A stretch of 64,000 nucleotides of DNA from assembly GCF_040500525.1 (NCBI RefSeq), contig NZ_CP159402.1, positions 1,425,501 to 1,489,500 on the forward strand. The letters run 5' to 3'. This stretch comes from Azospirillum formosense (GTDB lineage Bacteria; Pseudomonadota; Alphaproteobacteria; Azospirillales; Azospirillaceae). How positions within the stretch are numbered: the stretch's first letter is position 1; the number at the start of each line of letters is the position of its first letter. The notes under the pieces are model-generated. The model saw only the letters and a program-made list of their open reading frames with translations, did no database searches and had not been told where the DNA came from. Of the stretch, positions 8,080 to 18,201 are shown piece by piece. The position numbers and the translations under genes were made by a program.

Positions 8080-9573
8080 TCAGCCGCCGATTCCACCCAT
8101 GCACAAATATTTGATTTCCAAGTAATCCTCGATGCCGTACTTGGAACCCTCGCGGCCGATGCCGCTTTCCTTCATGCCGCCGAAGGGGGCGACCTCGGTG
8201 GAGATGATGCCCTCGTTGATGCCGACGATGCCGTATTCCAGCGCCTCGGCCACCCGCCAGACGCGGCCGATGTCGCGGCTGTAGAAGTAGGCGGCCAGAC
8301 CGAACTCGGTGGCGTTGGCCATGCGCACGGCCTCCTCCTCCGTCTCGAAGCGGAACAGCGGGGCGACCGGGCCGAAGGTCTCCTCGCGCGCCACCTTCAT
8401 CGCCGGGGTCACGTCGGCGAGGATGGTCGGCTCGAAGAAGCTGCCGCCCAGCTCATGCCGCTTGCCGCCCAGCACCACGCGGGCACCCTTCTCAGTGGCG
8501 TCGCGGATGTGCTCCTCGACCTTCTCCACCGCGGCCATGTCGATCAGCGGCCCCTGCTGCGCCCCCTCGGTGGTCAGGCCGGGACCGACTTTCAGCGCCT
8601 TCACCGCCTCGGCCAGCTTGGCCGCGAAGGCGTCGTAGACTCCGGCCTGCACCAGCAGCCGGTTCGCGCAGACGCAGGTCTGGCCGGTGTTGCGGTACTT
8701 GGACGCGATGGCGCCCTTCACCGCCGCGTCGAGGTCGGCATCGTCGAAGACCAGGAAGGGCGCGTTGCCGCCCAGTTCCAGCGAGATCTTCTTCACCGTG
8801 CCGGCGCATTGGGCCATCAGCTCCTTGCCGATCTCGGTGGAGCCGGTGAAGGTCAGCTTGCGCACCGTCGGGTTGCCGGTCATCTCGCCGCCGATGGCGC
8901 GGGCCGAGCCGGTGACGACGGCGAGGATGCCCGCCGGGATGCCCGCCCGCTCCGCCAGCACCGCCATGGCGAGCGCGGTCAGCGGAGTGGCGGTCGCCGG
9001 CTTGATGACCATCGGGCAGCCGGCGGCCAGCGCCGGGCCGGCCTTGCGGGTGATCATCGCCGCCGGGAAGTTCCACGGCGTGATGGCCGCGGTGACGCCG
9101 ATCGGCTCCTTGGTCACGACGATGCGGCGGCCCGGCAGATGCTGCGGGATGGTGTCGCCGTAGACGCGCTTGCCCTCCTCGGCGAACCATTCGATGAAGG
9201 ACGCGGCGTAGGCCACCTCGCCCCGCGCCTCGGCCAGCGGCTTGCCCTGCTCCGCCGTCATGATGCGGGCGAGATCCTCCTGATTCGCCATCATCAGGTC
9301 GAACCACGTCCGCAGGGTTTTCGCGCGCTCCTTCGCGGTCAGGGCGCGCCAGGCCGGCCAGGCGCGCTCGGCGGCATCGATGGCCCGGCGCGTCTCGTCC
9401 GCGCCCATCATCGGCACGCTGCCCAGGACGCTGCCGTCGGCGGGGTTGGTCACCTCCACGGTCTTGCCGCTGTCGGCGTCGATCCACCGGCCATCGACGA
9501 AGCCCTGGAATCGCAGCAGATCGGCGTCCTTCAGCCCAAGACGGCGGGCGGTGTCCACGGAATCATACGGCAT
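8080..9573 (-). CDS. gabD: NAD(P)-dependent succinate-semialdehyde dehydrogenase
   Basis: A 497-residue aldehyde dehydrogenase that most likely oxidises succinate semialdehyde to succinate, the last step of GABA breakdown. Seen: LMMANQEDLARIMTAEQGKP near residue 85, the ITPWNFPAAMITRK cofactor segment near 158, TFTGSTEIGKELM, the general-base Glu in SLELGGNAPFLVFDDADLD near 263 and the catalytic Cys in NTGQTCVCANR near 297. These match GabD-type enzymes rather than other aldehyde dehydrogenases. The ATG at 9573 has GGAAGG close upstream. No GABA aminotransferase is in the window; glutarate-semialdehyde dehydrogenase is a possible alternative substrate class. Confidence 0.88.
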   Translation of the reverse strand: MPYDSVDTARRLGLKDADLLRFQGFVDGRWIDADSGKTVEVTNPADGSVLGSVPMMGADETRRAIDAAERAWPAWRALTAKERAKTLRTWFDLMMANQEDLARIMTAEQGKPLAEARGEVAYAASFIEWFAEEGKRVYGDTIPQHLPGRRIVVTKEPIGVTAAITPWNFPAAMITRKAGPALAAGCPMVIKPATATPLTALAMAVLAERAGIPAGILAVVTGSARAIGGEMTGNPTVRKLTFTGSTEIGKELMAQCAGTVKKISLELGGNAPFLVFDDADLDAAVKGAIASKYRNTGQTCVCANRLLVQAGVYDAFAAKLAEAVKALKVGPGLTTEGAQQGPLIDMAAVEKVEEHIRDATEKGARVVLGGKRHELGGSFFEPTILADVTPAMKVAREETFGPVAPLFRFETEEEAVRMANATEFGLAAYFYSRDIGRVWRVAEALEYGIVGINEGIISTEVAPFGGMKESGIGREGSKYGIEDYLEIKYLCMGGIGG

Positions 9574-9713
9574 GGTGCCTTCCTTCCCTCGTTTCTTGCG
9601 CGCGGCCGCGCGTCCGGCCGCGTGTGCGGCAGAGAGTATAGGACACCATGCCCGCTCTGCGATCCTTCGCGTGGCGGGGGCAGGCGTGCGGGGCGGGGAT
9701 GGAACGCCGGCGG

Positions 9714-10604
9714 TTACGCCGGAATAACCGGGACGTTGTCGATGAGGCGCGCCTTGCCCATCCAGGCGGCGGCCAGCAGACGCGCCGGACGCTCGACGCG
9801 GGTCACCGGCGCCAGCGTGTCGGCGTCGCGCAGCTCGACATAGTCGATCGCGCCGAATCCGGCGGCGGTGATGCGCGCCCGAACCGCCTCCAGGACCGTG
9901 GCGGCCTCCGCCCCGCCGGCCAGCGCCGACGCGGCTTCGAGAAGCGCGCGGTTCAGCTCCGGCGCGCGGGCGCGCTCGTCGGCCGACAGGTAGGCGTTGC
10001 GGGAGGACATGGCGAGCCCGTCGGCCTCGCGCACCGTCGGCAGCCCCTCCACCCGCACCGGGATGTCGAGGTCGCGCGCGAAGCGGCGGATGACCATCAG
10101 CTGCTGGTAATCCTTCTCGCCGAACACCGCCACGTCGGGCTGGGCCTGCAGGAAAAGCTTCGTCACGACCAGGGCGACGCCGCCGAACATCTGCGGCCGG
10201 AAGGTGCCGCACAGCCCCTCCGCCGGGCCGCCGACCGAAATGGCCGTGGCGAATCCCTCCGGATACATCGCGCGCACCGTGGGGGCGTAAAGGAGATGGC
10301 AGCCCGCCGAGGCGAGCTTGCGCGAATCCCCGGCCTCGTCGCGCGGGTAGCGGTCGAAGTCCTCGTGCGGGGCGAACTGGGTCGGATTGACGAAGACGCT
10401 GGCGACCACCTGATCGGCCAGTTCCCGCGCCCGACGCACCAGGGCGAGATGGCCGTCGTGCAGCGCCCCCATGGTCGGCACCAGGGCCACCGTCTTGCCG
10501 TCGCGGTGCCAGGCGGTGACCTGGGCGCGGAGATCGTCCACGCTGCGGACGACCGGAAGGGGCTGTTCCGACTCCGGCAGGCGGGCGGCGGCGAGGGAGG
10601 TCAT
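9714..10604 (-). CDS. panC: Pantothenate synthetase
   Basis: A 296-residue cytoplasmic enzyme that ligates pantoate and beta-alanine using ATP to make pantothenate for coenzyme A. Seen: the HIGH-like motif in VPTMGALHDGHLALVRRA near residue 42, SVFVNPTQFAPHEDFDRYPR near 70, VALVVTKLFLQAQPDVAVFGEKDYQQL near 145 and the KMSKS-like MSSRNAYLS near 198. Length and order of motifs are normal. It is on the same strand as gabD but separated by 140 bases; panB is not in the window. Confidence 0.95.
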   Translation of the reverse strand: MTSLAAARLPESEQPLPVVRSVDDLRAQVTAWHRDGKTVALVPTMGALHDGHLALVRRARELADQVVASVFVNPTQFAPHEDFDRYPRDEAGDSRKLASAGCHLLYAPTVRAMYPEGFATAISVGGPAEGLCGTFRPQMFGGVALVVTKLFLQAQPDVAVFGEKDYQQLMVIRRFARDLDIPVRVEGLPTVREADGLAMSSRNAYLSADERARAPELNRALLEAASALAGGAEAATVLEAVRARITAAGFGAIDYVELRDADTLAPVTRVERPARLLAAAWMGKARLIDNVPVIPA

Positions 10605-10755
10605 GGCGGGTGCTCCACAGGCGTCATAAACGGCGCTGGGATAAACCGCCGGCCCGGCGCTGTCCAGTCATGGAATTAACCGGACGGACACGAATTTGTA
10701 ATTTTTCCATCCTGCGGGCGGGTCGGACCGGGCGGTCCCCCGCCCGCGGGCGGGG

Positions 10756-10920
10756 TCAGCGCATCAGCGTGACGACGACCAGATAGGTCAGGTTCACCCA
10801 GGCACCGAGCGTGGCGAGGAGGACCAGGGTGGCCGGAGACAGCACCACCGAACCGAGGATCACGACGAGCGCCACGACCAGCAGGCCGAGGGCGAGAAGG
10901 GTCACGCGCGTATCTTCCAT
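10756..10920 (-). CDS. Small two-helix membrane protein, unknown function
   Basis: A 54-residue protein that I do not recognise. It starts MEDTRVTLLALG and is almost entirely hydrophobic, with two predicted membrane segments (about residues 8-27 and 31-51) separated by a short turn. The ATG at 10920 is preceded by GGAAG at a good distance, which supports this start over a longer open frame to 11046. It stands alone between panC and the tRNA genes. A real gene is likely from the ribosome site and amino-acid composition, but there is no homology evidence. Confidence 0.5.
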   Translation of the reverse strand: MEDTRVTLLALGLLVVALVVILGSVVLSPATLVLLATLGAWVNLTYLVVVTLMR

Positions 10921-11151
10921 GTCACTGCTTCCAGATGATTGAGAAAATCGGATGCTGGAAGCGATAGACGAAAACCCCACGCGTTGTAGCTGATCTGAAT
11001 CAACTGGGGCGGTGTTCGTCTCAAAAAGACACGAGCGATTGGGCAAGGGTATTTCGCGGTGTTCCGCACAAGCACAGGACCACGCAATCGGCGAGACAAC
11101 CCATTACTGGCGACTTGCAACGATGTATCGGAGAGGAGGCGGTGTTTGGGA

Positions 11152-11226
11152 TGGTGGGCGCAGTAGGGATTGAACCTACGACCCCACCCGTGTGAAGGGT
11201 GTGCTCTCCCGCTGAGCTATGCGCCC
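11152..11226 (-). tRNA. tRNA-Val (anticodon CAC), copy 1
   Basis: On the minus strand the sequence folds as a standard tRNA: acceptor GGGCGCA/TGCGCCC, D stem GCTC/GAGC, anticodon stem CACCC/GGGTG with loop TTCACAC, a five-base variable loop, T stem GTAGG/CCTAC with loop TTCAATC, discriminator A and an encoded CCA. The anticodon CAC reads GTG (valine). It is identical to the copy at 11359-11433. Confidence 0.95.
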
Positions 11227-11358
11227 ATCCCAAAGAAACAACCGCTGACGCACCGCGGAGACGGCAAAGCGAGGTCCGATGGACCCCGGTCTTAACCAGC
11301 TCTCGTGGTGGAGGGGATGGTACCATCCGCAAAGCCCAGGAACCACCGGACTTTGGGA

Positions 11359-11433
11359 TGGTGGGCGCAGTAGGGATTGAACCTACGACCCCACCCGTGT
11401 GAAGGGTGTGCTCTCCCGCTGAGCTATGCGCCC
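11359..11433 (-). tRNA. tRNA-Val (anticodon CAC), copy 2
   Basis: It has the same sequence and fold as the tRNA at 11152-11226, including the encoded CCA, 207 bases away in the same direction. The short flanks TGGGATGG and CATCCCA are also shared and could extend the acceptor helix of the precursor. Transcription would run from this copy to copy 1, possibly as one precursor. Confidence 0.95.
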
Positions 11434-11592
11434 ATCCCAGTAAAACCGCGTCGGCATCCGGCTCGTTTCGCTGTCGCGTCGTTGCCACCGCTGCGGTGAG
11501 GCGGGTTTCTAAAGGCCCCGCCCCCTCCTGTCAAGCACCTGTTTCACACCAATATCAAAGAAGCCTTCCCGCCCGGAGCCCCCGATGAGCCA

Positions 11593-12486
11593 ATGGACAT
11601 GACGCACCGGACCGCGCCTCCCGCCAAGCCTTCCATCAAGCGTCCCTCGGCCGCCCTCGTCGCCGGCCTCACCGCCGGATTAGGCGCGGCGCTCGCCGGG
11701 CTGTTCCCCCTGCCCGCCCTGGCGCAGCGCTGGCAACTGGACTACCGCGTCCATGTCGGCGGCGTGGCCGTGCTCGACGCACGGGCGGAACTGACCTTGA
11801 CCGAGGGCCGCTACAGCGTTCAGGTCGACGCCGCGACGGACGGCTTTCTGGGACGTCTGTTTCCCTGGGAAAGCCAGTCGCTCAGCGTCGGCACGGTCGG
11901 CCCGGATGGCGTCGCCCCGATCCGTCACACCCAGTCCGGCGTTCTGCGCGGCTCCCCGCGGACCGTCACCTTGGACTACGGGCCGGACGGCCGCGTTCGC
12001 ACGCAGGTCTCCCCGCCCCCGGAGGAGGAGGACCGCGACCCCGTGCCCGACGACCTCACCCGGCAGACCCGCGACCCGCTGAGCGGCGTCCTGGACATGC
12101 TGCTGGCCGGGCTGCACGGCCAGGGGTGCCAGCGCACGTTGCCCGTCTATGACGGGCGGCGCCGTTACGACATGATTTTCACGGATCGGGGAATGACCAT
12201 GGTCGGGGCGTCGCGCCATTCGGTCTTCGCGGGCGCGGCGCGGCAATGCCGGGTGTCCCACAAGCCGATCGCCGGCTACGAGCGCACGCCGCGCCAGGCC
12301 TTCTGGCAACGCGGCGGAAACCGGGAGGAACGCCCACCCGTCGATCTGTGGATCGCTCCGGTGGAGGGGGCGGGCCCGCCCCTGCCCGTCCGGCTGGAAG
12401 CCGACAGCGGATTCGGCGGGGTGGTCATCCACCTCACCGCCGCCCGCAAGAGCGAGCGAACGGCGGATCGCCCCGCCCCGCCCTGA
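11593..12486 (+). CDS. DUF3108 domain protein, exported
   Basis: A 297-residue protein with an N-terminal signal: basic start, hydrophobic stretch at about residues 23-42 and a likely cleavage after LPALA. The mature part begins QRWQLDYRVHVGGV and matches the DUF3108 pattern of alphaproteobacterial envelope proteins (GFLGRLFPWESQSLS, GQGCQRTLPVYDGRRRYD, a Cys pair at about 177 and 218, and a C-terminal LWIAP segment). Function is unknown; a periplasmic beta-rich protein is expected. It is convergent with the short gene at 12507-12785 and lies upstream of no obvious operon partner. Confidence 0.75.
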   Translation: MDMTHRTAPPAKPSIKRPSAALVAGLTAGLGAALAGLFPLPALAQRWQLDYRVHVGGVAVLDARAELTLTEGRYSVQVDAATDGFLGRLFPWESQSLSVGTVGPDGVAPIRHTQSGVLRGSPRTVTLDYGPDGRVRTQVSPPPEEEDRDPVPDDLTRQTRDPLSGVLDMLLAGLHGQGCQRTLPVYDGRRRYDMIFTDRGMTMVGASRHSVFAGAARQCRVSHKPIAGYERTPRQAFWQRGGNREERPPVDLWIAPVEGAGPPLPVRLEADSGFGGVVIHLTAARKSERTADRPAPP

Positions 12487-12506
12487 CCGATCAGGGCCGT
12501 GACGGA

Positions 12507-12785
12507 TCAGGCGCGCCCGACGCCGCCGCTGCCGGCGGTGGGGTGGTAGAGCAGGTCGGCCATCGGCCGCTCGGCCAGCGCCTGCTCGCACAGGCGGTTG
12601 AACTCGGCCATCTTGCGCTGGAGGTCGCTGTGATGGGCCATCATGCGGTCGAAATCCGCGGTGGCCGAGTCGATCTGGCTGTTGGCCGGGGTGCGGGCCG
12701 CGTTGTGGCCCTCGATGGACAGAGCGTCGGCGGAGAGGGTGTTGCCGGTCTGGGTCCTACCGGGGAAGGCAAGGATCTGGGCCAT
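12507..12785 (-). CDS. Hypothetical protein, 92 residues
   Basis: A 92-residue soluble protein that I do not recognise. It starts MAQILAFPGRTQTGN, has a polar low-complexity N-terminal third, and then a helix-forming part (SATADFDRMMAHHSDLQRK) likely to be a short coiled coil. The ATG at 12785 has GGAG seven bases upstream, better than the longer in-frame option at 12824. It is a single gene, convergent with the DUF3108 gene. The AT-rich DNA just upstream (12820-12890) probably holds its promoter. Confidence 0.55.
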   Translation of the reverse strand: MAQILAFPGRTQTGNTLSADALSIEGHNAARTPANSQIDSATADFDRMMAHHSDLQRKMAEFNRLCEQALAERPMADLLYHPTAGSGGVGRA

Positions 12786-12931
12786 CGGGTGTCTCCTTCG
12801 CTCGCCACCATTCGATGCACCCATCCAACAACATTTACATTTCGTTAGCCACTGTTAATCTCTCGTTAACCATGACAAGAAGGAGACCTACGGCAAAGCC
12901 GCCGCTGCCTCGGGCAACCCGCCTCCCTTGC

Positions 12932-13627
12932 TCAGGCGCCCAGCCGCCGCAGGGCGTCCGGCAGGTCGGCGATGCGATCGAGCAGGATGTCGGCGCCCAG
13001 TTCGCGCACCGGCATGCGGGGATATCCGTAGGTCATGGCCACCACCGGAACCCCGGCGGCGCGTGCGGCCGCCACGTCGTTGCGGTTGTCTCCCACCATG
13101 GCGGCGCTGCCGCCGCCCAGCGCCTCGACCACCCAGGACAGATGGCGGCCGTCGGGCTTCTTCACCGGCAGCGTGTCGCCCCCGGCCAGCGCGCCGAACA
13201 GCGGCGACAGGCCCAGCCCGGCCAGCAGCTTCCGGGTGATCCGCTCCGGCTTGTTTGTGCAAAGCCCAAGCCTCACGCCGCTCTCCGCCAGCGCCGCCAG
13301 CGTTTCCGGGACGTCGGGATAGAGCACCGGGGGCTCGTCATCCTGGAGATAGTCGTCCAGGTAGGCGGCCAGGGCCGTCCGGAGCGCCTCGTCGTCCAGG
13401 GCGTCTCCGGTCGCCGCGAAGGCCTGCCGGACGAGCGCGGCCGAGCCGTCACCCACCATGCCGCGCACATGAGCCTCGCTGAGGGCCGGCCGGGCGAAGC
13501 GCGACAGGGTGCGGTTGAGGACTCGGGTCATGTCCCGCGCGCTGTCGATCAACGTGCCGTCCAGGTCGAAGACGACGGCGGCAAAGGGAATGGCGGCGGG
13601 CACGGCAGACATCAGCGGAAGTTCCAT
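12932..13627 (-). CDS. gph: HAD-family phosphoglycolate phosphatase-like hydrolase
   Basis: A 231-residue haloacid-dehalogenase-family phosphatase, probably removing phosphate from 2-phosphoglycolate formed during DNA repair or photorespiration-type metabolism. Seen: motif I VVFDLDGTLIDSARD near residue 18, a helical cap, motif II LCTNKPERITRKLL near 123, the lysine in LPVKKPDGRHL near 154 and motif IV MVGDNRNDVAAARAAG near 176. The length is that of Gph. The ATG at 13627 could be replaced by the ATG at 13612 six codons in. The substrate is inferred from family resemblance only. Confidence 0.82.
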   Translation of the reverse strand: MELPLMSAVPAAIPFAAVVFDLDGTLIDSARDMTRVLNRTLSRFARPALSEAHVRGMVGDGSAALVRQAFAATGDALDDEALRTALAAYLDDYLQDDEPPVLYPDVPETLAALAESGVRLGLCTNKPERITRKLLAGLGLSPLFGALAGGDTLPVKKPDGRHLSWVVEALGGGSAAMVGDNRNDVAAARAAGVPVVAMTYGYPRMPVRELGADILLDRIADLPDALRRLGA

Positions 13628-13915
13628 GGTGGACGACGACGGGCGGACACCCCTTTCGATAGCATGGACTTCCCCCGGCGGCGACCCCCAGTTCCCGCAA
13701 TCCCCCCGGCATAGGCTCTTTGGAGCCGCCGGCGCGGCGTGCGTACACCCTCGGGCCGCGCATTGTGTATGTCAGATTGACACAAAAGTTGACTTGGGGT
13801 CCCGGCACCGGATGTGGCACTCAATGCTTGAGGACACACCTTTTGCCCGGATATTGATGCACACGCTTTTCCACCCGTCCGCTATAACCCACACCCAATA
13901 CTGCAGGGACATCCG

Positions 13916-15271
13916 ATGACTCCGCACCGCCCGCTCGCCTGCGTCATTCTCGCCGCCGGCAAAGGCACCCGCATGAAGTCGGACCTGCCGAAGGTCCTGC
14001 ACCGCGTCGCCGGCCAGCCGATGGTCGGACACGTCCTGTCCGCGGTGCGGGCGCTCGACCCCGACCATGTCGTCGTGGTGGTCGGCCCCGGCATGGATAA
14101 TGTGGCCGACGCCGTCGCCCCCTACCCCACCGCCGTCCAGCACGAGCAGCGCGGCACCGCCGACGCCGTGCGCGCCGCCTTCGGCCTGCTGGAAGGCTTC
14201 GACGGCGACGTGGTGGTGCTCTACGGCGACACGCCGCTGGTCACGCCGGACACGCTGCGCGCCATGGTCGCCGCACGGCGCCAGCCGAGCGACCCGGCGG
14301 TCGTCGTGCTGGGCATGCGGCCCGACGATCCCGGCGTCTACGGGCGCCTGATCCTGAACGCCCGCGGCGGGCTGGAGAAGATCGTCGAGTATCTCGACGC
14401 CTCGGAGGAGGAGCGCCAGGTCACTCTGTGCAACGCAGGCCTGATGGCCTTCGACGGTGCGCGGATGTTCGACCTGATCAGCCGCATCGGCAACAGCAAC
14501 GCCAAGAGCGAATATTACCTCACCGACGTGGTGCAGATCGCCCGCAGCAACGGCATGGCCTGCGCGGTGGTCGAGGCCGCCCCGGCGGAGGTCGTCGGCG
14601 TGAATTCCCGCGCCGAGCTGTCCGAGGTGGAAAAGCTGATCCAGCGCCGCCTGCGCAAGGCCGCCATGGACAACGGCGCCACACTGACCGATCCGGACAG
14701 CGTCACCTTCTGCGTGGACACCCGCCTCGGCCGCGACGTGATCGTCGGCCCGCACGTCGTGTTCGGCCCCGGCGTGGTCGTCGCCGACCGGGTCGAGATC
14801 AAGGCATTCAGCCATCTGGAGCAGGTGCGGGTGGACAGCGGCGCGCAGGTCGGCCCCTACGCCCGCCTGCGCCCGGGTGCGGAGATCGGCCCGGACGCCC
14901 ACATCGGCAACTTCGTCGAGATCAAGAACGCGAAGATCGAGGCCGGCGCCAAGGTCAACCACCTCACCTACATCGGCGACGCGCGGGTGGGGGCGAAGGC
15001 CAACATCGGCGCCGGCACGATCACCTGCAACTACGACGGCTACGCCAAGAGCCACACCGACATCGGCGCCGGGGCCTTCATCGGTTCCAACACCGCGCTG
15101 GTGGCTCCGGTCCGGGTGGGCGACGGCGCGATCGTCGGGGCGGGCAGCGTGGTCACCACCGACGTTGAGGGCGACGCGCTGGTCGTGGCGCGCGGACGCC
15201 AGCAGGCTTACACCGGCTGGGCCAAGCGTTTCCGCGAACGGAAGCAAAACGAGAAAGCGAAAAAGGCGTAA
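13916..15271 (+). CDS. glmU: Bifunctional UDP-N-acetylglucosamine pyrophosphorylase / glucosamine-1-phosphate N-acetyltransferase
   Basis: A 451-residue cytoplasmic enzyme making UDP-GlcNAc for peptidoglycan and lipopolysaccharide. The N-terminal uridylyltransferase half carries LAAGKGTRMKSDLPKVLH near residue 11 and VLYGDTPLV near 100. The C-terminal half is a left-handed beta-helix with hexapeptide repeats (PYARLRPGAEIGPDAHIGNF near 318) and the active-site region NHLTYIGDARVG and TITCNYDG near 350-370. A short gap of 57 bases separates it from glmS, so the two successive pathway steps are probably co-transcribed. About 290 bases of upstream DNA hold the promoter. Confidence 0.97.
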   Translation: MTPHRPLACVILAAGKGTRMKSDLPKVLHRVAGQPMVGHVLSAVRALDPDHVVVVVGPGMDNVADAVAPYPTAVQHEQRGTADAVRAAFGLLEGFDGDVVVLYGDTPLVTPDTLRAMVAARRQPSDPAVVVLGMRPDDPGVYGRLILNARGGLEKIVEYLDASEEERQVTLCNAGLMAFDGARMFDLISRIGNSNAKSEYYLTDVVQIARSNGMACAVVEAAPAEVVGVNSRAELSEVEKLIQRRLRKAAMDNGATLTDPDSVTFCVDTRLGRDVIVGPHVVFGPGVVVADRVEIKAFSHLEQVRVDSGAQVGPYARLRPGAEIGPDAHIGNFVEIKNAKIEAGAKVNHLTYIGDARVGAKANIGAGTITCNYDGYAKSHTDIGAGAFIGSNTALVAPVRVGDGAIVGAGSVVTTDVEGDALVVARGRQQAYTGWAKRFRERKQNEKAKKA

Positions 15272-15328
15272 GATTGCCCCGGTTGACCGTACACCCGGCC
15301 CCGGCCATCATTCAGGAGTTGCAGGTTC

Positions 15329-17155
<1,827 letters not shown>

Positions 17156-17195
17156 CGCGGCCCGGCAGGTCCGGCCGAAGACGGCTCAGAGAAAG

Positions 17196-17231
17196 AAAAA
17201 GCCCCCGTCGCACGCGGCGGGGGCTTTCTTC
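17196..17231 (+). terminator. Rho-independent terminator of glmUS
   Basis: Stem AAAGCCCCCGTCG (17198-17210) pairs with CGGCGGGGGCTTT across a short loop with one mismatch, followed by CTT. It lies about 40 bases after the glmS stop and marks the end of the housekeeping block before the IS element. Confidence 0.88.
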
Positions 17232-17393
17232 ATAGTCCCTCGGTGTGCAATCCGGCATAAGTCGCCCAGGAAAACACCACAGCATTAAGATTACCGGTGT
17301 AATCAAAGTGACTTACGTCTTGTTCGAGACTCTCGGTCACATCACGGAGCCGCATAGAGGAGGGATGCGCACCAGCCATCATCCGAGTGGATG

Positions 17394-18118
17394 TCATTTC
17401 CAACGCGATTGGAATAACTTAAAGACGCTGCGCACCAAACGTTGCAGGGGCACGCGCGCCAAGTTGGAGGACCGGAAGAACGTTTTGCTTCCTCCGTCCA
17501 CTGCGGCTCCCATTACCGGAACAACATCATTGGCGCGTGGCGGGATGTTGGGCGCGGCTCCCGCCTCTTCGATCTTCCGGCGAACAGCGGCGCTGTCGTA
17601 GCCCTTGTCGCCGTGCAGGAGATCGGTGGCGGGCATCCGGTCGAGCAGACGGTCGGCGGCGGTGCATTCGGCAACCTGACCGCCGGTCAACAGGAAGGCG
17701 AGCGGCCGACCGCGCGGATCACTCAGGGCGTGGATTTTGGTGGTTCGTCCGCCACGGGACCGTCCGATGGCCTGGGCGCGCTCCCCCCTTTCCCGCCACT
17801 CGCCGAACGATGGGCGCGGACCGCCGCGGAGTCGATCATTACCTGGGCCGGTGGGCCGCCTGCCGCTGCCAACGCATGGAAGATGTCCTCCCACACGCCC
17901 TTGACCGCCCAGCGGACGAAGCGGTTGTAAAGCGTTTTGCGCGGACCGGAGACCGGCGGTGCGTCCGCCCAGCGCCCGCCCGACTTCAGCACATGGACGA
18001 TCCCACTGATCACACGTCGGTCATCCACGCGCGGCTTGCCTCGGGCATCGTGTGGAAGGTGCGGCTCAAGCCGTCCGAACTGTTCCACCGTCAACCGGAG
18101 CGGACCGTCGTTCATCAC
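17394..18118 (-). pseudogene. IS5-family transposase, frameshifted pair with lost C-terminus
   Basis: Frame A (18118-17723) begins MMNDGPLRLTVEQFGRLEPH and contains KPRVDDRRVISGIVHVLKSG and the first catalytic Asp in VMIDSAAVRAHRS. Frame B (down to 17394) continues with GRSRGGRTTKIHALSD and the second Asp in GDKGYDSAAVRRKI. A run of six G on the coding strand (plus-strand C-run 17783-17788, after AAA) is a plausible slippage site joining the frames, as is usual for this group. After NIPPRAN (about 17530) the expected third acidic residue motif, R-x-x-IERMF-x-RLK, is absent and unrelated residues follow to 17394. The enzyme should be inactive. Confidence 0.8.
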
Positions 18119-18189
18119 AAAGCCCCTTTCCAGGGCTTCGAATCACAACGATTCCCTTCGGGAAAGGCTCTTTATGGGTCCAGGCCCTG
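17394..18189 (-). mobile_element. IS5-family (IS427-like) element, truncated
   Basis: The element holds two overlapping minus-strand frames typical of IS427-type transposases. The right end at about 18165-18189 reads, on the minus strand, GGGCCTGGACCCATAAAG, which resembles the terminal inverted repeat of this group. No matching left repeat is visible between 17221 and 17440, and the transposase similarity stops near 17530, so the left part has been lost or replaced. The right end lies 12 bases past the iclR stop codon. Boundaries are approximate on the left. Confidence 0.75.
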
Positions 18190-18201
18190 ACAGCCATCTC
18201 G

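Noticed and set aside
9574..10212. N-terminal extension of the succinate-semialdehyde dehydrogenase frame into panC
   Set aside because: The aldehyde dehydrogenase domain starts at the ATG 9573 with a good ribosome site; the extension is antisense to panC.
15272..15328. A glmS-type ribozyme or riboswitch in the glmU-glmS gap
   Set aside because: The gap is only 57 bases and holds only a ribosome site; no ribozyme core is possible.
17245..17601. 118-codon plus-strand frame at the left edge of the IS5 remnant
   Set aside because: It runs antisense to the transposase, and its codon use and composition do not suggest a protein.
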